Positions 16,879 to 25,073 of a stretch of DNA of 64,000 nucleotides are shown one piece after another. The stretch comes from Mangrovimonas futianensis. Lineage in GTDB: Bacteria > Bacteroidota > Bacteroidia > Flavobacteriales > Flavobacteriaceae. A model generated the notes under the pieces. That model made no database searches. It was not told where the DNA came from and saw nothing but the letters and a program-made list of their open reading frames with translations. Location: assembly GCF_021245805.1 (NCBI RefSeq), contig NZ_JAJJNF010000008.1:62001-126000 (forward strand), read 5' to 3'. A program made the translations under genes and the position numbers. Each line of letters opens with the position of its first letter. Position 1 is the stretch's first letter.

Positions 16879-18504
16879 TTATGCTTCGATAGCATACATT
16901 TTTTGACGGAGTTCCTTAATTTTTTTATCCTCCATATATTCGTCAAACGTCATATATCGATCAATAACACCATTTGGAGTTAATTCGATTACGCGATTAC
17001 CAACTGTTTGTGCAAATTCGTGGTCGTGGGTAGTTAATAATACGGTTCCCTTGAAATTCTTAAGTGAGTTATTAAAAGCCGTGATACTTTCCAAATCCAA
17101 ATGGTTTGTAGGTTCATCTAGCATCAACACATTGGCTCTTATCATCATCATTCTGCTCAACATACATCTTACTTTTTCACCTCCAGAAAGTACATTTGAT
17201 TTTTTCAAAGCTTCATCACCACTGAAAAGCATTTTACCTAAAAAGCCTCTAATAAAAACTTCTTCTCTTTCTTCTTCCGTTTTGGCCCATTGACGTAACC
17301 AATCTACAAGCGAGTAATTATTTTCAAAATATTCACTGTTGTCTAGCGGTAAATAGGATTGGTTGGTGGTAACACCCCAAGCAAAGTTTCCAGAATCTGC
17401 TTCTTGCTTGCCATTTAGAATTTGGTAAAAAGCAGTTGTTGCTCTAGAGTCTTTAGAATATACAACTACCTTATCGCCTTTGGCGAGGTTAATATCTACA
17501 TTTTGAAACAACAATTCACCATCTAAGGAGGCAGATAGATTTTCAACATTTAAAATTTGATCCCCAGCTTCTCTTTCTCTTTCAAAAATGATGGCAGGAT
17601 AGCGTCTACTGGAAGGTTTGATTTCAGAGACGTTCAACTTTTCTATCATTTTCTTTCTGGATGTAGCTTGCTTTGATTTAGCCACGTTAGCAGAAAATCT
17701 TCTAATAAATTCTTCCAGCTCCTTTTTCTTTTCTTCTGCCTTTTTATTTTGTTGTGCTCTTTGTTTTGCTGCTAATTGCGAAGATTCATACCAGAAAGTG
17801 TAGTTTCCAGAAAAATGGTTGATTTTACCAAAATCAATATCTGAAATATGTGTACATACGGCATCCAAAAAGTGACGGTCGTGAGAAACCACTATGACAC
17901 AGTTGTCATAATTGGCAAGGAAATTTTCCAACCAACTAATGGTTTCGTAATCCAAATCATTTGTAGGCTCATCCATAATAAGCACATCGGGATTTCCAAA
18001 CAAGGCTTGAGCTAAAAGCACTCTTACCTTTTGCTTTCCATCCAAATCTTTCATTAAGGTGTAATGCATATCAGCAGAAATACCCAAATTGGACAATAAA
18101 GCGGCTGCATCACTTTCTGCGTTCCATCCATTCATTTCTTCAAACTGCACCTGTAGCTCCCCAATTTTTTCAGCATTTTCATCTGTATAGTCAGCATAAA
18201 GGGCATCAATCTCCGTTTTAATCTTAAATAAGGGTTTGTTTCCCATCAAAACAGTTTCTAAAACAGAATGTTCATCATAAAGATTATGGTTCTGTTCTAA
18301 AACGGACATTCTTTTTCCTGGTTCCAAATGAACATGACCAGAGGTTGGATCCATTTTACCAGATAATATTTTAAGGAATGTAGATTTACCTGCACCATTG
18401 GCACCGATAATTCCGTAGCAATTGCCTTCATTAAAGGTGGTGTTAACTTCATCAAAAAGAACACGTTTGCCAAATTGGACAGATAAATTAGAAACTGATA
18501 ACAT
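16879..18504 (-). CDS. ABC-F family ATPase (YbiT-like)
   Basis: 541 residues, two ABC domains and no membrane segments: a ribosome-acting ABC-F protein of the YbiT type. NBD1 has Walker A GANGAGKST (34-42) and Walker B VLIMDEPTNDLD, but its signature is degenerate (KDLDGKQKVRV). The inter-domain linker contains RRFSANVAKSKQATSRKK. NBD2 has a good signature (LSGGEKVR) and Walker B (VLMLDEPTNHLD), but its P-loop has lost GxxGxGKS/T and reads YSKDSRATTAF. Only one of the two composite ATP sites therefore looks canonical. I believe this P-loop loss is shared by Bacteroidota orthologues, so it is not a sequencing artefact. Confidence 0.88.
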   Translation of the reverse strand: MLSVSNLSVQFGKRVLFDEVNTTFNEGNCYGIIGANGAGKSTFLKILSGKMDPTSGHVHLEPGKRMSVLEQNHNLYDEHSVLETVLMGNKPLFKIKTEIDALYADYTDENAEKIGELQVQFEEMNGWNAESDAAALLSNLGISADMHYTLMKDLDGKQKVRVLLAQALFGNPDVLIMDEPTNDLDYETISWLENFLANYDNCVIVVSHDRHFLDAVCTHISDIDFGKINHFSGNYTFWYESSQLAAKQRAQQNKKAEEKKKELEEFIRRFSANVAKSKQATSRKKMIEKLNVSEIKPSSRRYPAIIFEREREAGDQILNVENLSASLDGELLFQNVDINLAKGDKVVVYSKDSRATTAFYQILNGKQEADSGNFAWGVTTNQSYLPLDNSEYFENNYSLVDWLRQWAKTEEEREEVFIRGFLGKMLFSGDEALKKSNVLSGGEKVRCMLSRMMMIRANVLMLDEPTNHLDLESITAFNNSLKNFKGTVLLTTHDHEFAQTVGNRVIELTPNGVIDRYMTFDEYMEDKKIKELRQKMYAIEA

Positions 18505-18616
18505 ATGCGCTTACTTAAAATTTTTGCAAAAGTAGAAAAAGAAGGGCCAACATAAAAGAAATGTAGTCATAATAATATTTAACAACGCCTTAACAACATC
18601 GTTAGGTGGCAACATT

Positions 18617-18624
18617 TACTTTTG
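18617..18624 (+). promoter_or_regulatory. Candidate -7 element for the thioredoxin-like lipoprotein
   Basis: TACTTTTG fits TAnnTTTG and ends 8 bases before the ATG at 18633, giving an almost leaderless transcript. It also argues against a GTG start at 18606. Confidence 0.45.
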
Positions 18625-18632
18625 TTGATACC

Positions 18633-20105
18633 ATGAAAAGAAGAGGGATAAACATTTTTTCATCAGGAAATCTATGTCATTTAGCGATATTGATGTCCTT
18701 AATGACTTTTGTTGCGTGTGAAAAAGATATTTCCACGACAACAGATACTGCCTACTTTGGAGGGGAAATCATTAATCCCAAAAATGATCGGGTTATTCTT
18801 TCTAAATCTGGGAAAGGGATAGATACCTTAAGACTGGATAAAAACAATAGATTTATCTATAAAATAAATGACTTGCAGCCTGGTTTATACACGTTTGAAC
18901 TTGTTGCAGGTGATGCCAATGAGCTTCAGATGGTTTTAATTGAACCTGGTGATAGCATCATGTTTAGATTAAATACATTGGAATTTGATGAATCTTTGGT
19001 TTATACAGGAAAGGGCGCCAAGAAGAATAACTTTTTAATTGAGATGTTCCTTGATGGGGAAAACGAAGAGCGAGCCTTGTTAGGATTCAGTCAATTACCA
19101 CCTAGAGACTTTGAAGAGAAGGTGGATTCCATGAGGAAGGATAAAATTAAAAAGCTGAAACAGTTTGATGATTCAAACACACCCTCCGAATTGTTTGACG
19201 AAATTGCAAAGGTGAATATTAATTATGCTTATTATTTAAGTAAAGAAGTTTATCCTTTTGCCAATTATTCTAAAAGTGAAAAGAAGATCATAGAGTCGTT
19301 ACCTAAGGATTTTTATGATTTCAGAAAGGATGTCAATTATAATTACACCTTAGTAGAGGGCTACTTTCCATATTACTATTTTCTAAAAAGACATTTTGAA
19401 AATATGGCCTTGGCTAAACATTTCAAGCACTCACAGGATAGCGTCTTTAACAGAAAATGTGCCGGGTATAGTACCACACGATTAAATTTAATAGATAGTT
19501 TGATTCAAGAGCCTAGTATTAAGGATCCTTTATTGCTACGAGCCACCATGGAATTTATAAGTAACAATAAGAATGTGGGAGATTATGATGAATTGCTGCA
19601 GTCCTTTTTAGCAAAAAGTTCTAATGAAGATCATAAACACTATGTTTCTAATGTCATTAATTCTTTAAAAGAATTGAAGCCTGGTAACTACCTGCCAAAT
19701 ATTGCGGTTTATAATACCAAAGGGGAGGAAGTGGACCTTAAGAATGTGGGAGGAAATGGGCAGCCCAAGGTGCTATATTTTTGGTCTAATGCTTACATGA
19801 ATTATTTTCAAGATTGTCATAAAAAGGCAAAGGAATTGAAGGTGAAATACCCAGAGGTCAACTTTTTGGCCATCAATACGTCTTTTCATGATGTGAACAC
19901 TTGGGAACAGGTGTTGAAAAAATATAAAACCAACACTGATAATGAGTACTTATTTAAGAATGTAGCCCAGGCTCAAAAAAGATTGGCGATTTACCCTATG
20001 AATAAGGTCATGATTATCGATAAAGATGGAAAAATTATAAATCCGCATACCAATATGTTCTCTTATGATTTTGAAGAGCAACTGTTGGGCATGTTGAATC
20101 AATAG
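18633..20105 (+). CDS. TlpA-like thioredoxin-fold lipoprotein lacking CxxC
   Basis: 490 residues from the ATG at 18633. The signal peptide ends at MSLMTFVACEKD, a lipobox. The N-terminal ~110 residues resemble the DUF4369 beta-sandwich found before TlpA-like domains in Bacteroidota (YFGGEIINPKNDRVIL). The middle is helical. The C-terminal ~135 residues are thioredoxin-like (LPNIAVYNTKGEEVDL, VLYFWSNAYMNYFQDC, MNKVMIIDKDGKII), but the CxxC expected after FWS is replaced by NAYMNY. It is thus unlikely to be a disulfide oxidoreductase and may bind a ligand or partner in the periplasm. It is transcribed alone. Confidence 0.75.
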   Translation: MKRRGINIFSSGNLCHLAILMSLMTFVACEKDISTTTDTAYFGGEIINPKNDRVILSKSGKGIDTLRLDKNNRFIYKINDLQPGLYTFELVAGDANELQMVLIEPGDSIMFRLNTLEFDESLVYTGKGAKKNNFLIEMFLDGENEERALLGFSQLPPRDFEEKVDSMRKDKIKKLKQFDDSNTPSELFDEIAKVNINYAYYLSKEVYPFANYSKSEKKIIESLPKDFYDFRKDVNYNYTLVEGYFPYYYFLKRHFENMALAKHFKHSQDSVFNRKCAGYSTTRLNLIDSLIQEPSIKDPLLLRATMEFISNNKNVGDYDELLQSFLAKSSNEDHKHYVSNVINSLKELKPGNYLPNIAVYNTKGEEVDLKNVGGNGQPKVLYFWSNAYMNYFQDCHKKAKELKVKYPEVNFLAINTSFHDVNTWEQVLKKYKTNTDNEYLFKNVAQAQKRLAIYPMNKVMIIDKDGKIINPHTNMFSYDFEEQLLGMLNQ

Positions 20106-20126
20106 AAAAAGAAAAATTCTTTATAA

Positions 20127-20157
20127 AAAAAAGCCTCAGAATTTCTGAGGCTTTTTT
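20127..20157. terminator. Bidirectional terminator between the lipoprotein gene and tal
   Basis: AAGCCTCAGA-ATT-TCTGAGGCTT flanked by A- and T-runs, between convergent genes. Confidence 0.9.
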
Positions 20158-20181
20158 ATTTATAGAATGCGGAAACTAAAT

Positions 20182-20838
20182 TTATTTGTTTCCTTTATTG
20201 TAATCAGCTAAGAATTTTTCTAAACCAATGTCTGTTAATGGGTGGTTAAGTAAACCAGTAATAGAACTTAATGGTCCAGTCATAACATCAGCACCAATTT
20301 TAGCACAGTCGATAACGTGCATGGTATGACGCACAGAAGCCGCTAAAATATTGGTTTCATATCCATAATTGTCAAATATGTGACGGATTTCAGAAATTAA
20401 GTTTAGACCATCCGTAGAGATGTCATCTAAACGTCCAATAAATGGAGAAACATAGGTTGCACCAGCCTTGGCAGCCAATAAGGCTTGCCCTGGAGAAAAT
20501 ACTAAGGTCACATTGGTTTTAATACCTTTATCAGAAAAGTACTTACATGCCTTAACTCCATCCTTGATCATAGGAAGCTTAATAACAATTTGGTCATGCA
20601 ATTCGGCCAAAGCCTCACCTTCACGAACCATACCTTCAAAATCGGTAGAAATCACTTCGGCACTCACATCACCATCTACAATATTACAGATGTCTACGTA
20701 GTGCTTCATAATATTATCATGGCCGGTAATACCTTCTTTTGCCATTAAAGATGGGTTGGTTGTAACGCCATCCAAAACTCCTAAATCTTGTGCTTCTTTA
20801 ATCTGATCTAAATTAGCTGTGTCAATAAAAAATTTCAT
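20182..20838 (-). CDS. tal: Transaldolase, small TalC/FSA type
   Basis: 218 residues, a single TIM barrel of the TalC / fructose-6-phosphate aldolase group. It should move dihydroxyacetone units between sugar phosphates in the pentose phosphate pathway. Landmarks are GVTTNPSLMAKEG, the Schiff-base lysine in IVIKLPM (Lys87), TNVTLVFSPGQALLAAKAG and ILAASVRH. Residues that separate true transaldolase from FSA favour transaldolase: Glu61 in SAEV (FSA has Gln) and Phe133 in SPFIGRLDD (FSA has Tyr). Automatic tools may still name it fructose-6-phosphate aldolase. Confidence 0.9.
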   Translation of the reverse strand: MKFFIDTANLDQIKEAQDLGVLDGVTTNPSLMAKEGITGHDNIMKHYVDICNIVDGDVSAEVISTDFEGMVREGEALAELHDQIVIKLPMIKDGVKACKYFSDKGIKTNVTLVFSPGQALLAAKAGATYVSPFIGRLDDISTDGLNLISEIRHIFDNYGYETNILAASVRHTMHVIDCAKIGADVMTGPLSSITGLLNHPLTDIGLEKFLADYNKGNK

Positions 20839-20904
20839 AGTGCTTGTGTTTATAAGTGTAAAAATAACACTTTTTATTTTGTTTTGAAATATTGCGCTGC
20901 AAAA

Positions 20905-21708
20905 TTACAATTTATAATGATTCATAAGGAGTTTTTCATATAGTTTGTCTGGTAGAATATGTTTTAGAAAAATGGAGAACTTTTGCATGAATTCTCCCAC
21001 CTTATAATGCACTTTTGGTTTATCCGTATTAATAATTTTATAGATTGCTTCGGCCATTTGTTTGGGGTCACTTCCTGAATCTACATGGTCGTCCATAAGT
21101 TTCAAGGTATTGCCATAAGCCATTTTATATGGAGAATCTTCTAAAACTGGTGCGTGATATCTTCCAGCAGCTATATTGGTTGCGAAATCCCCAGGGGCCA
21201 CATTGGTCATTTCTATGTTGAAAGGTTTTAGCTCCATTCTAAAGGCTTCCGTAATCAGTTCCAATGCGCCTTTACTAGCACTGTAGACACCTCGATAGGG
21301 AAGGCCCATGTATCCTGCAATAGATGTGATATTAATAATCAAACCCGATTCTTGCTGTCTCATTTGGGGAAGCACTGCTTTTATAACGTTGATAGGACCA
21401 AAGAAATTGGTTTCAAAATTCCTTTTGATTTCCTGCTCGGGAATTTCTTCTATGGGTCCCGTGATACCCGCTCCGGCATTATTAATTAGGATGTCCAATC
21501 GACCAGACGAATCTATCACTTGCTTGACAGCCGAGTCAATAGAGTCTACACGAGCCACATCCAAGGCAACTAAAGGTAATTTACTATTTGGATATTTTTC
21601 TGGATTTCGGCTGGTACCATAAACTGTAAAGCCTTTGTCCATTAAGAATTCTCCAATTGATTTTCCAATTCCAGATGAACCGCCCGTTATTAAAACAACT
21701 TTAGACAT
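20905..21708 (-). CDS. Short-chain dehydrogenase/reductase (SDR)
   Basis: 267 residues, classical SDR. Cofactor motif TGGSSGIGKSIG (8-19), NNAGAGITGP, catalytic Ser in ITSIAGYMG and Tyr/Lys in YSASKGALE are all present. The C-terminal part (FSIFLKHILPDKLYEKLL) resembles the hydrophobic tail of SDRs that act on lipids or ketones. Substrate unknown. Its stop lies 66 bases before the start of tal on the same strand, so co-transcription is possible, although tal has a -7-like box overlapping this gene's end. Confidence 0.85.
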   Translation of the reverse strand: MSKVVLITGGSSGIGKSIGEFLMDKGFTVYGTSRNPEKYPNSKLPLVALDVARVDSIDSAVKQVIDSSGRLDILINNAGAGITGPIEEIPEQEIKRNFETNFFGPINVIKAVLPQMRQQESGLIINITSIAGYMGLPYRGVYSASKGALELITEAFRMELKPFNIEMTNVAPGDFATNIAAGRYHAPVLEDSPYKMAYGNTLKLMDDHVDSGSDPKQMAEAIYKIINTDKPKVHYKVGEFMQKFSIFLKHILPDKLYEKLLMNHYKL

Positions 21709-21731
21709 AAATTTTAGGTTGATTTTGCATC

Positions 21732-21739
21732 CAAAAGTA
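21732..21739 (-). promoter_or_regulatory. Candidate -7 element for the SDR gene
   Basis: TACTTTTG on the minus strand fits TAnnTTTG, about 24 bases before the ATG. No TTG lies at the standard spacing. Confidence 0.4.
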
Positions 21740-21801
21740 AGTAAATAATTGAGAAATTGATAGTGTTTGGAGTAGTGTAACCTTCACTTTGGGGTACAAA
21801 A

Positions 21802-21899
21802 AAAGGCAAGCTACCTACATCACACCGCTACGACCGCGTACCTTTGCTACGTTCCCGTCCTGGAGGATTAAGCAGGAGCTGGTTGTGTAGGACTTGCCG
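21802..21899 (-). ncRNA. ffs: Signal recognition particle RNA, small bacterial type
   Basis: On the minus strand the RNA starts GGCAAGTCCTACACAACC and ends GATGTAGGTAGCTTGCC, so its ends pair into a long hairpin. The apical part carries TCCTCCAGGACGGGAACG and then TAGCAAAGGTACG, which fits the conserved asymmetric loops of SRP RNA domain IV where Ffh binds. About 98 nt, the size of 4.5S RNA. A T-run (21798-21804 as A on the plus strand) ends the transcript. A complete TTG-N19-TATCTTTG promoter lies immediately upstream. It forms the protein-targeting particle with Ffh. GC content is higher than the surroundings, as expected for a structured RNA. Confidence 0.93.
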
Positions 21900-21903
21900 G
21901 GTG

Positions 21904-21933
21904 CAAAGATACCACATTTTAATTGTTTCACAA
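21904..21933 (-). promoter_or_regulatory. ffs promoter
   Basis: On the minus strand, TTG (21933-21931), exactly 19 bases, then TATCTTTG (21911-21904). The distance puts the transcript start at about 21899, where the SRP RNA helix begins. Confidence 0.88.
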
Positions 21934-21993
21934 TAATTTTTTAAACTGAATTTTAATAAATAACTTGCCCTGAATATTTATTAGAACATAGAG

Positions 21994-23022
21994 ATGTTTA
22001 AAAGTCTTACTATCATATTTTTAAGTGCCCTAGCTATTTCTTGTGGCAGTAGTTCTACCGAGAAAAAGAAGAGTCTTTCGGTCAAAACAAATTCGGAAAA
22101 TCATGTATTTACTATTGGAAATACTATGGATTTTAGTTTGAACAATCCTAAAAACTATGATTTGGGAGAGGTGACTTTTTCTTTTGATGGAAAACCCGTG
22201 TCTTCATCTGTTGATTTAAGTAATATCAGATTGGGAGAACACCAATTGGTAGCACAAGTCAACTTGGACGGTGAGCCAGAAACCATACAGCAGACTATTA
22301 CGGTCATGAATGATATGGCACCTAAAGTTTATACCTTTAATATTGTTAATGAATATCCACATGACATCACATCATATACCCAAGGATTGGAATTTTATAA
22401 GGGTGAATTATATGAAAGTACCGGCCAGTATGGGGAATCTAAATTGCGTAAATTAGATTATATAACAGGAGAGGTCATTAAGAATTATGATTTACCTAAA
22501 GAATATTTCGCAGAAGGTCTAACGGTCATGAATGATAAGGTTTACCAATTGACTTGGAAGCGCGGAACCGGTTTTGTTTATGATGCCAATTCCTTTGAAA
22601 AATTAAGTTCCTTCAAATACAATGAAAGTAAAGAAGGATGGGGGATATGCAATGATGGTCAAGTGCTTTATAAAAGTGATGGGACTGAAAAAATCTGGAC
22701 CCTAAATCCAGAAACGCTTATGGAAGAAAGTTATGTTCAGGCATATCATAGCAAAGGTAAAGTGGTTGAGCTTAATGAGCTGGAATGGGTAGAAGGCAAG
22801 ATTTACTCAAATCGCTGGCAGAAAAATGGGGTAGCTATTATCAATCCAGTAAATGGCGCTGTTGAAGGCGTTATAGACTTTACACCTTTACATAATAAAG
22901 TGACCCAACACCCAAAACTGGATGTACTTAATGGAATTGCTTATAATCCAGAAACCAAAACCTTATTTGTGACTGGAAAAAGATGGGACAAATTATTTGA
23001 GGTTGAAATCGTAGAAAAATAA
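21994..23022 (+). CDS. Glutaminyl-peptide cyclotransferase (plant/bacterial beta-propeller type), lipoprotein
   Basis: 342 residues. The lipoprotein signal ends in ALAISCGSSS. Residues ~30-110 form an Ig/Big-like extension. The rest is the five-bladed propeller of glutamine cyclotransferases, marked by SYTQGLEFYKGELYESTGQYG, YFAEGLTVMNDKVYQLTWK, GWGICNDG, ELEWVEGKIYSNRW and LNGIAYNPETKTLFVTGK. It would convert N-terminal glutamine of exported peptides to pyroglutamate outside the inner membrane. The thioesterase gene starts 8 bases after its stop, so they form a two-gene unit. Confidence 0.88.
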   Translation: MFKSLTIIFLSALAISCGSSSTEKKKSLSVKTNSENHVFTIGNTMDFSLNNPKNYDLGEVTFSFDGKPVSSSVDLSNIRLGEHQLVAQVNLDGEPETIQQTITVMNDMAPKVYTFNIVNEYPHDITSYTQGLEFYKGELYESTGQYGESKLRKLDYITGEVIKNYDLPKEYFAEGLTVMNDKVYQLTWKRGTGFVYDANSFEKLSSFKYNESKEGWGICNDGQVLYKSDGTEKIWTLNPETLMEESYVQAYHSKGKVVELNELEWVEGKIYSNRWQKNGVAIINPVNGAVEGVIDFTPLHNKVTQHPKLDVLNGIAYNPETKTLFVTGKRWDKLFEVEIVEK

Positions 23023-23030
23023 AACTATCA

Positions 23031-23420
23031 TTGAACAGTCTTGAGAAAATAATTACAGTTTCTGAGGAAGATTTAGACGAACTTCAACATGTCAACAACA
23101 TTCGTTATGTGCAATGGGTTCAAGACATGGCCAAAGAACATTGGCAAAAAGAAACAACCAAAGATATCAATGATCACTTTTTTTGGGTCATGCTTTCACA
23201 CCATATCGAGTATAAGAAGGAAGCTAAACTTCACGATAAAATTATTATGCGAACTTATGTGAGAAAAACTGAAGGTATTTATTCCTTTCGCATCGTGGAA
23301 TTTTATAATGTAGAAACCCAGATGTTGTTGGCTAAATCTGAAACCAAATGGTGTTTTATGAATGCAGATACCTTAAAGCCAAATAGAATACCAAAAGAGA
23401 TTATTGAATTGTTTGATTAA
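23031..23420 (+). CDS. Acyl-CoA thioesterase (4-hydroxybenzoyl-CoA thioesterase-like)
   Basis: 129 residues, hotdog fold. The stretch EEDLDELQHVNNIRYVQWVQ carries the Asp/His-Val-Asn-Asn pattern of this family, and YKKEAKLHDKIIMRTYV follows. It hydrolyses acyl-CoA or acyl-ACP; chain length unknown. The start is TTG at 23031: no ATG precedes the conserved motif, and the TTG start gives the usual 10-residue lead-in. Eight bases separate it from the cyclotransferase gene. Confidence 0.85.
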   Translation: MNSLEKIITVSEEDLDELQHVNNIRYVQWVQDMAKEHWQKETTKDINDHFFWVMLSHHIEYKKEAKLHDKIIMRTYVRKTEGIYSFRIVEFYNVETQMLLAKSETKWCFMNADTLKPNRIPKEIIELFD

Positions 23421-23455
23421 CCGCTTGTTATACTAAATCTTGTTTTTAAAAGTTA

Positions 23456-23463
23456 TATTTTTG
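23456..23463 (+). promoter_or_regulatory. Candidate -7 element for the beta-helix lipoprotein gene
   Basis: TATTTTTG fits TAnnTTTG and ends 19 bases before the ATG at 23483. No -33 TTG at the standard spacing. Confidence 0.4.
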
Positions 23464-23482
23464 AAGACTTAACTACTAATTA

Positions 23483-25036
23483 ATGAAATCATTCCTTTAT
23501 ACATTTAGTGCTCTGGTCCTTGTTCTTTTGGCCAGTTCATGTAGAAAAGACTTGGAATTTGATAATTACACAGATCGATTGGAGTTTTCAAAAGACACTG
23601 TTTATCTGGATACCGTTTTTACCAATATTGGGTCAAGCACTTATAACTTAAAAGTTTATAATCGCTCAGATAATGCCATTACCATCCCGTCCATTCGGTT
23701 AGGATTGGGGCAGGATTCCGAGTATCGATTAAATGTAGATGGAATTGCAGGAAGGGAGTTTGAAAACGTGGAAATGCTAGCTAAAGATTCCATGTTTATT
23801 TTTATTGAAACGACCATAGATATTAATAATTTACCCAATTCCAATAACGAATTTTTATACACTGATGTGATTGAATTCAATACAGGAATCACGTCTCAAA
23901 AGGTAGATTTGGTCACGCTTGTAAAAGATGCGGTTTTTATCTATCCAGATCGGGATAATACCACGGGAGTCATAGAAACCTTATCCTTAAATATTGGTGG
24001 CGAAACCGTGGAAACCGATATACAAGGAAGATATTTGCTTCCAGAGGAATTGGTATTTACCAATGAAAAGCCCTATGTTATTTATGGCTATGCAGCGGTA
24101 CCTAATAACGAAACTTTACTGGTTGAGGCTGGTGCCAGAATCCATTTTCATGCCGATTCGGGAATTTTAGTGGCTGAAGGTGCATCGCTGCGAGTACAAG
24201 GAGATTTTAGTGAGGATGCCGAACTAATGGAAAACGAAGTCATATTTGAAGGAGATCGTTTGGAACCCCTTTTTTCTGATGTTCCGGGGCAGTGGGGAAC
24301 CATATGGTTATTTGAAGGGAGTGTGAATAATGAAATTCATCATGCCACCATCAAAAATGGTTCAGTGGCTATTTTAAGTGATGGAAATCCCAATGAAGTC
24401 AATGAGAAATTAAAGCTGACCAATACCCAAATTTATAACTCCAGTAATTATGGGATTTTAGGTAGAAATACATCCATTACCGGGGAGAACGTTGTCATTA
24501 ATTATTCAGGACTGTCCTCTTTTGCAGGAACCTTGGGTGGTAAATATCGTTTTACGCATAGTACGATTGCCAATTATTGGAATAATAGTTTTAGACAATT
24601 CCCATCGGTACTACTTAATAATTTTCAAGAGGATGGCAATGGCACGTTATATTTAGCAGATCTAACGGAGGCCAGTTTTAATAACTGTATCATTTATGGC
24701 AATGATAATCCCGAGATTATTTTAGATGAAGTCGTTGATAGTGCCGTGGTTTTTAACTTTAGATTCAATCATTGTTTGATTCGATTTGATGACCCAACCA
24801 ACGCTTTTGATGGACCCAACTATGATTTTGGTGATACCAATCATTATATAGGCAATCAATATAATGACGATCCGGTTTTTAAGGATCCGTATAACAATGA
24901 TATGATTATTGGGGACAATTCCGGTGCAATCAATCTTGGAGATTCTGATTTTGCCAATGAGGTGCCCAACGATATTTTAAATGTCAATAGAACGGTTGCT
25001 CCTGATGCGGGCGCTTATCAGCATACTAGTTTTTGA
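23483..25036 (+). CDS. Beta-helix-like surface lipoprotein
   Basis: 517 residues. Signal peptide with lipobox LLASSCRKD. The first ~150 residues look like an Ig-type beta-sandwich (FTNIGSSTYNLKVYNRSDNAI). The middle and end have repeated short strands with Asn-rich turns (HATIKNGSVAILSD, NTQIYNSSNYGILGRN, NCIIYGNDNP), as in right-handed parallel beta-helices. The end, VAPDAGAYQHTSF, matches the PD-GAY ending seen in many Bacteroidota beta-helix proteins. It is probably exposed at the cell surface. No catalytic residues can be assigned. Confidence 0.7.
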   Translation: MKSFLYTFSALVLVLLASSCRKDLEFDNYTDRLEFSKDTVYLDTVFTNIGSSTYNLKVYNRSDNAITIPSIRLGLGQDSEYRLNVDGIAGREFENVEMLAKDSMFIFIETTIDINNLPNSNNEFLYTDVIEFNTGITSQKVDLVTLVKDAVFIYPDRDNTTGVIETLSLNIGGETVETDIQGRYLLPEELVFTNEKPYVIYGYAAVPNNETLLVEAGARIHFHADSGILVAEGASLRVQGDFSEDAELMENEVIFEGDRLEPLFSDVPGQWGTIWLFEGSVNNEIHHATIKNGSVAILSDGNPNEVNEKLKLTNTQIYNSSNYGILGRNTSITGENVVINYSGLSSFAGTLGGKYRFTHSTIANYWNNSFRQFPSVLLNNFQEDGNGTLYLADLTEASFNNCIIYGNDNPEIILDEVVDSAVVFNFRFNHCLIRFDDPTNAFDGPNYDFGDTNHYIGNQYNDDPVFKDPYNNDMIIGDNSGAINLGDSDFANEVPNDILNVNRTVAPDAGAYQHTSF

Positions 25037-25073
25037 TATTTCAAATACAAATTTGCTATCTTAGTTGATAGCT

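Noticed and set aside
18606..18632. GTG start nine codons before the thioredoxin-like lipoprotein
   Set aside because: It would place a -7 promoter element inside the coding sequence and puts extra residues before a normal lipoprotein signal peptide.
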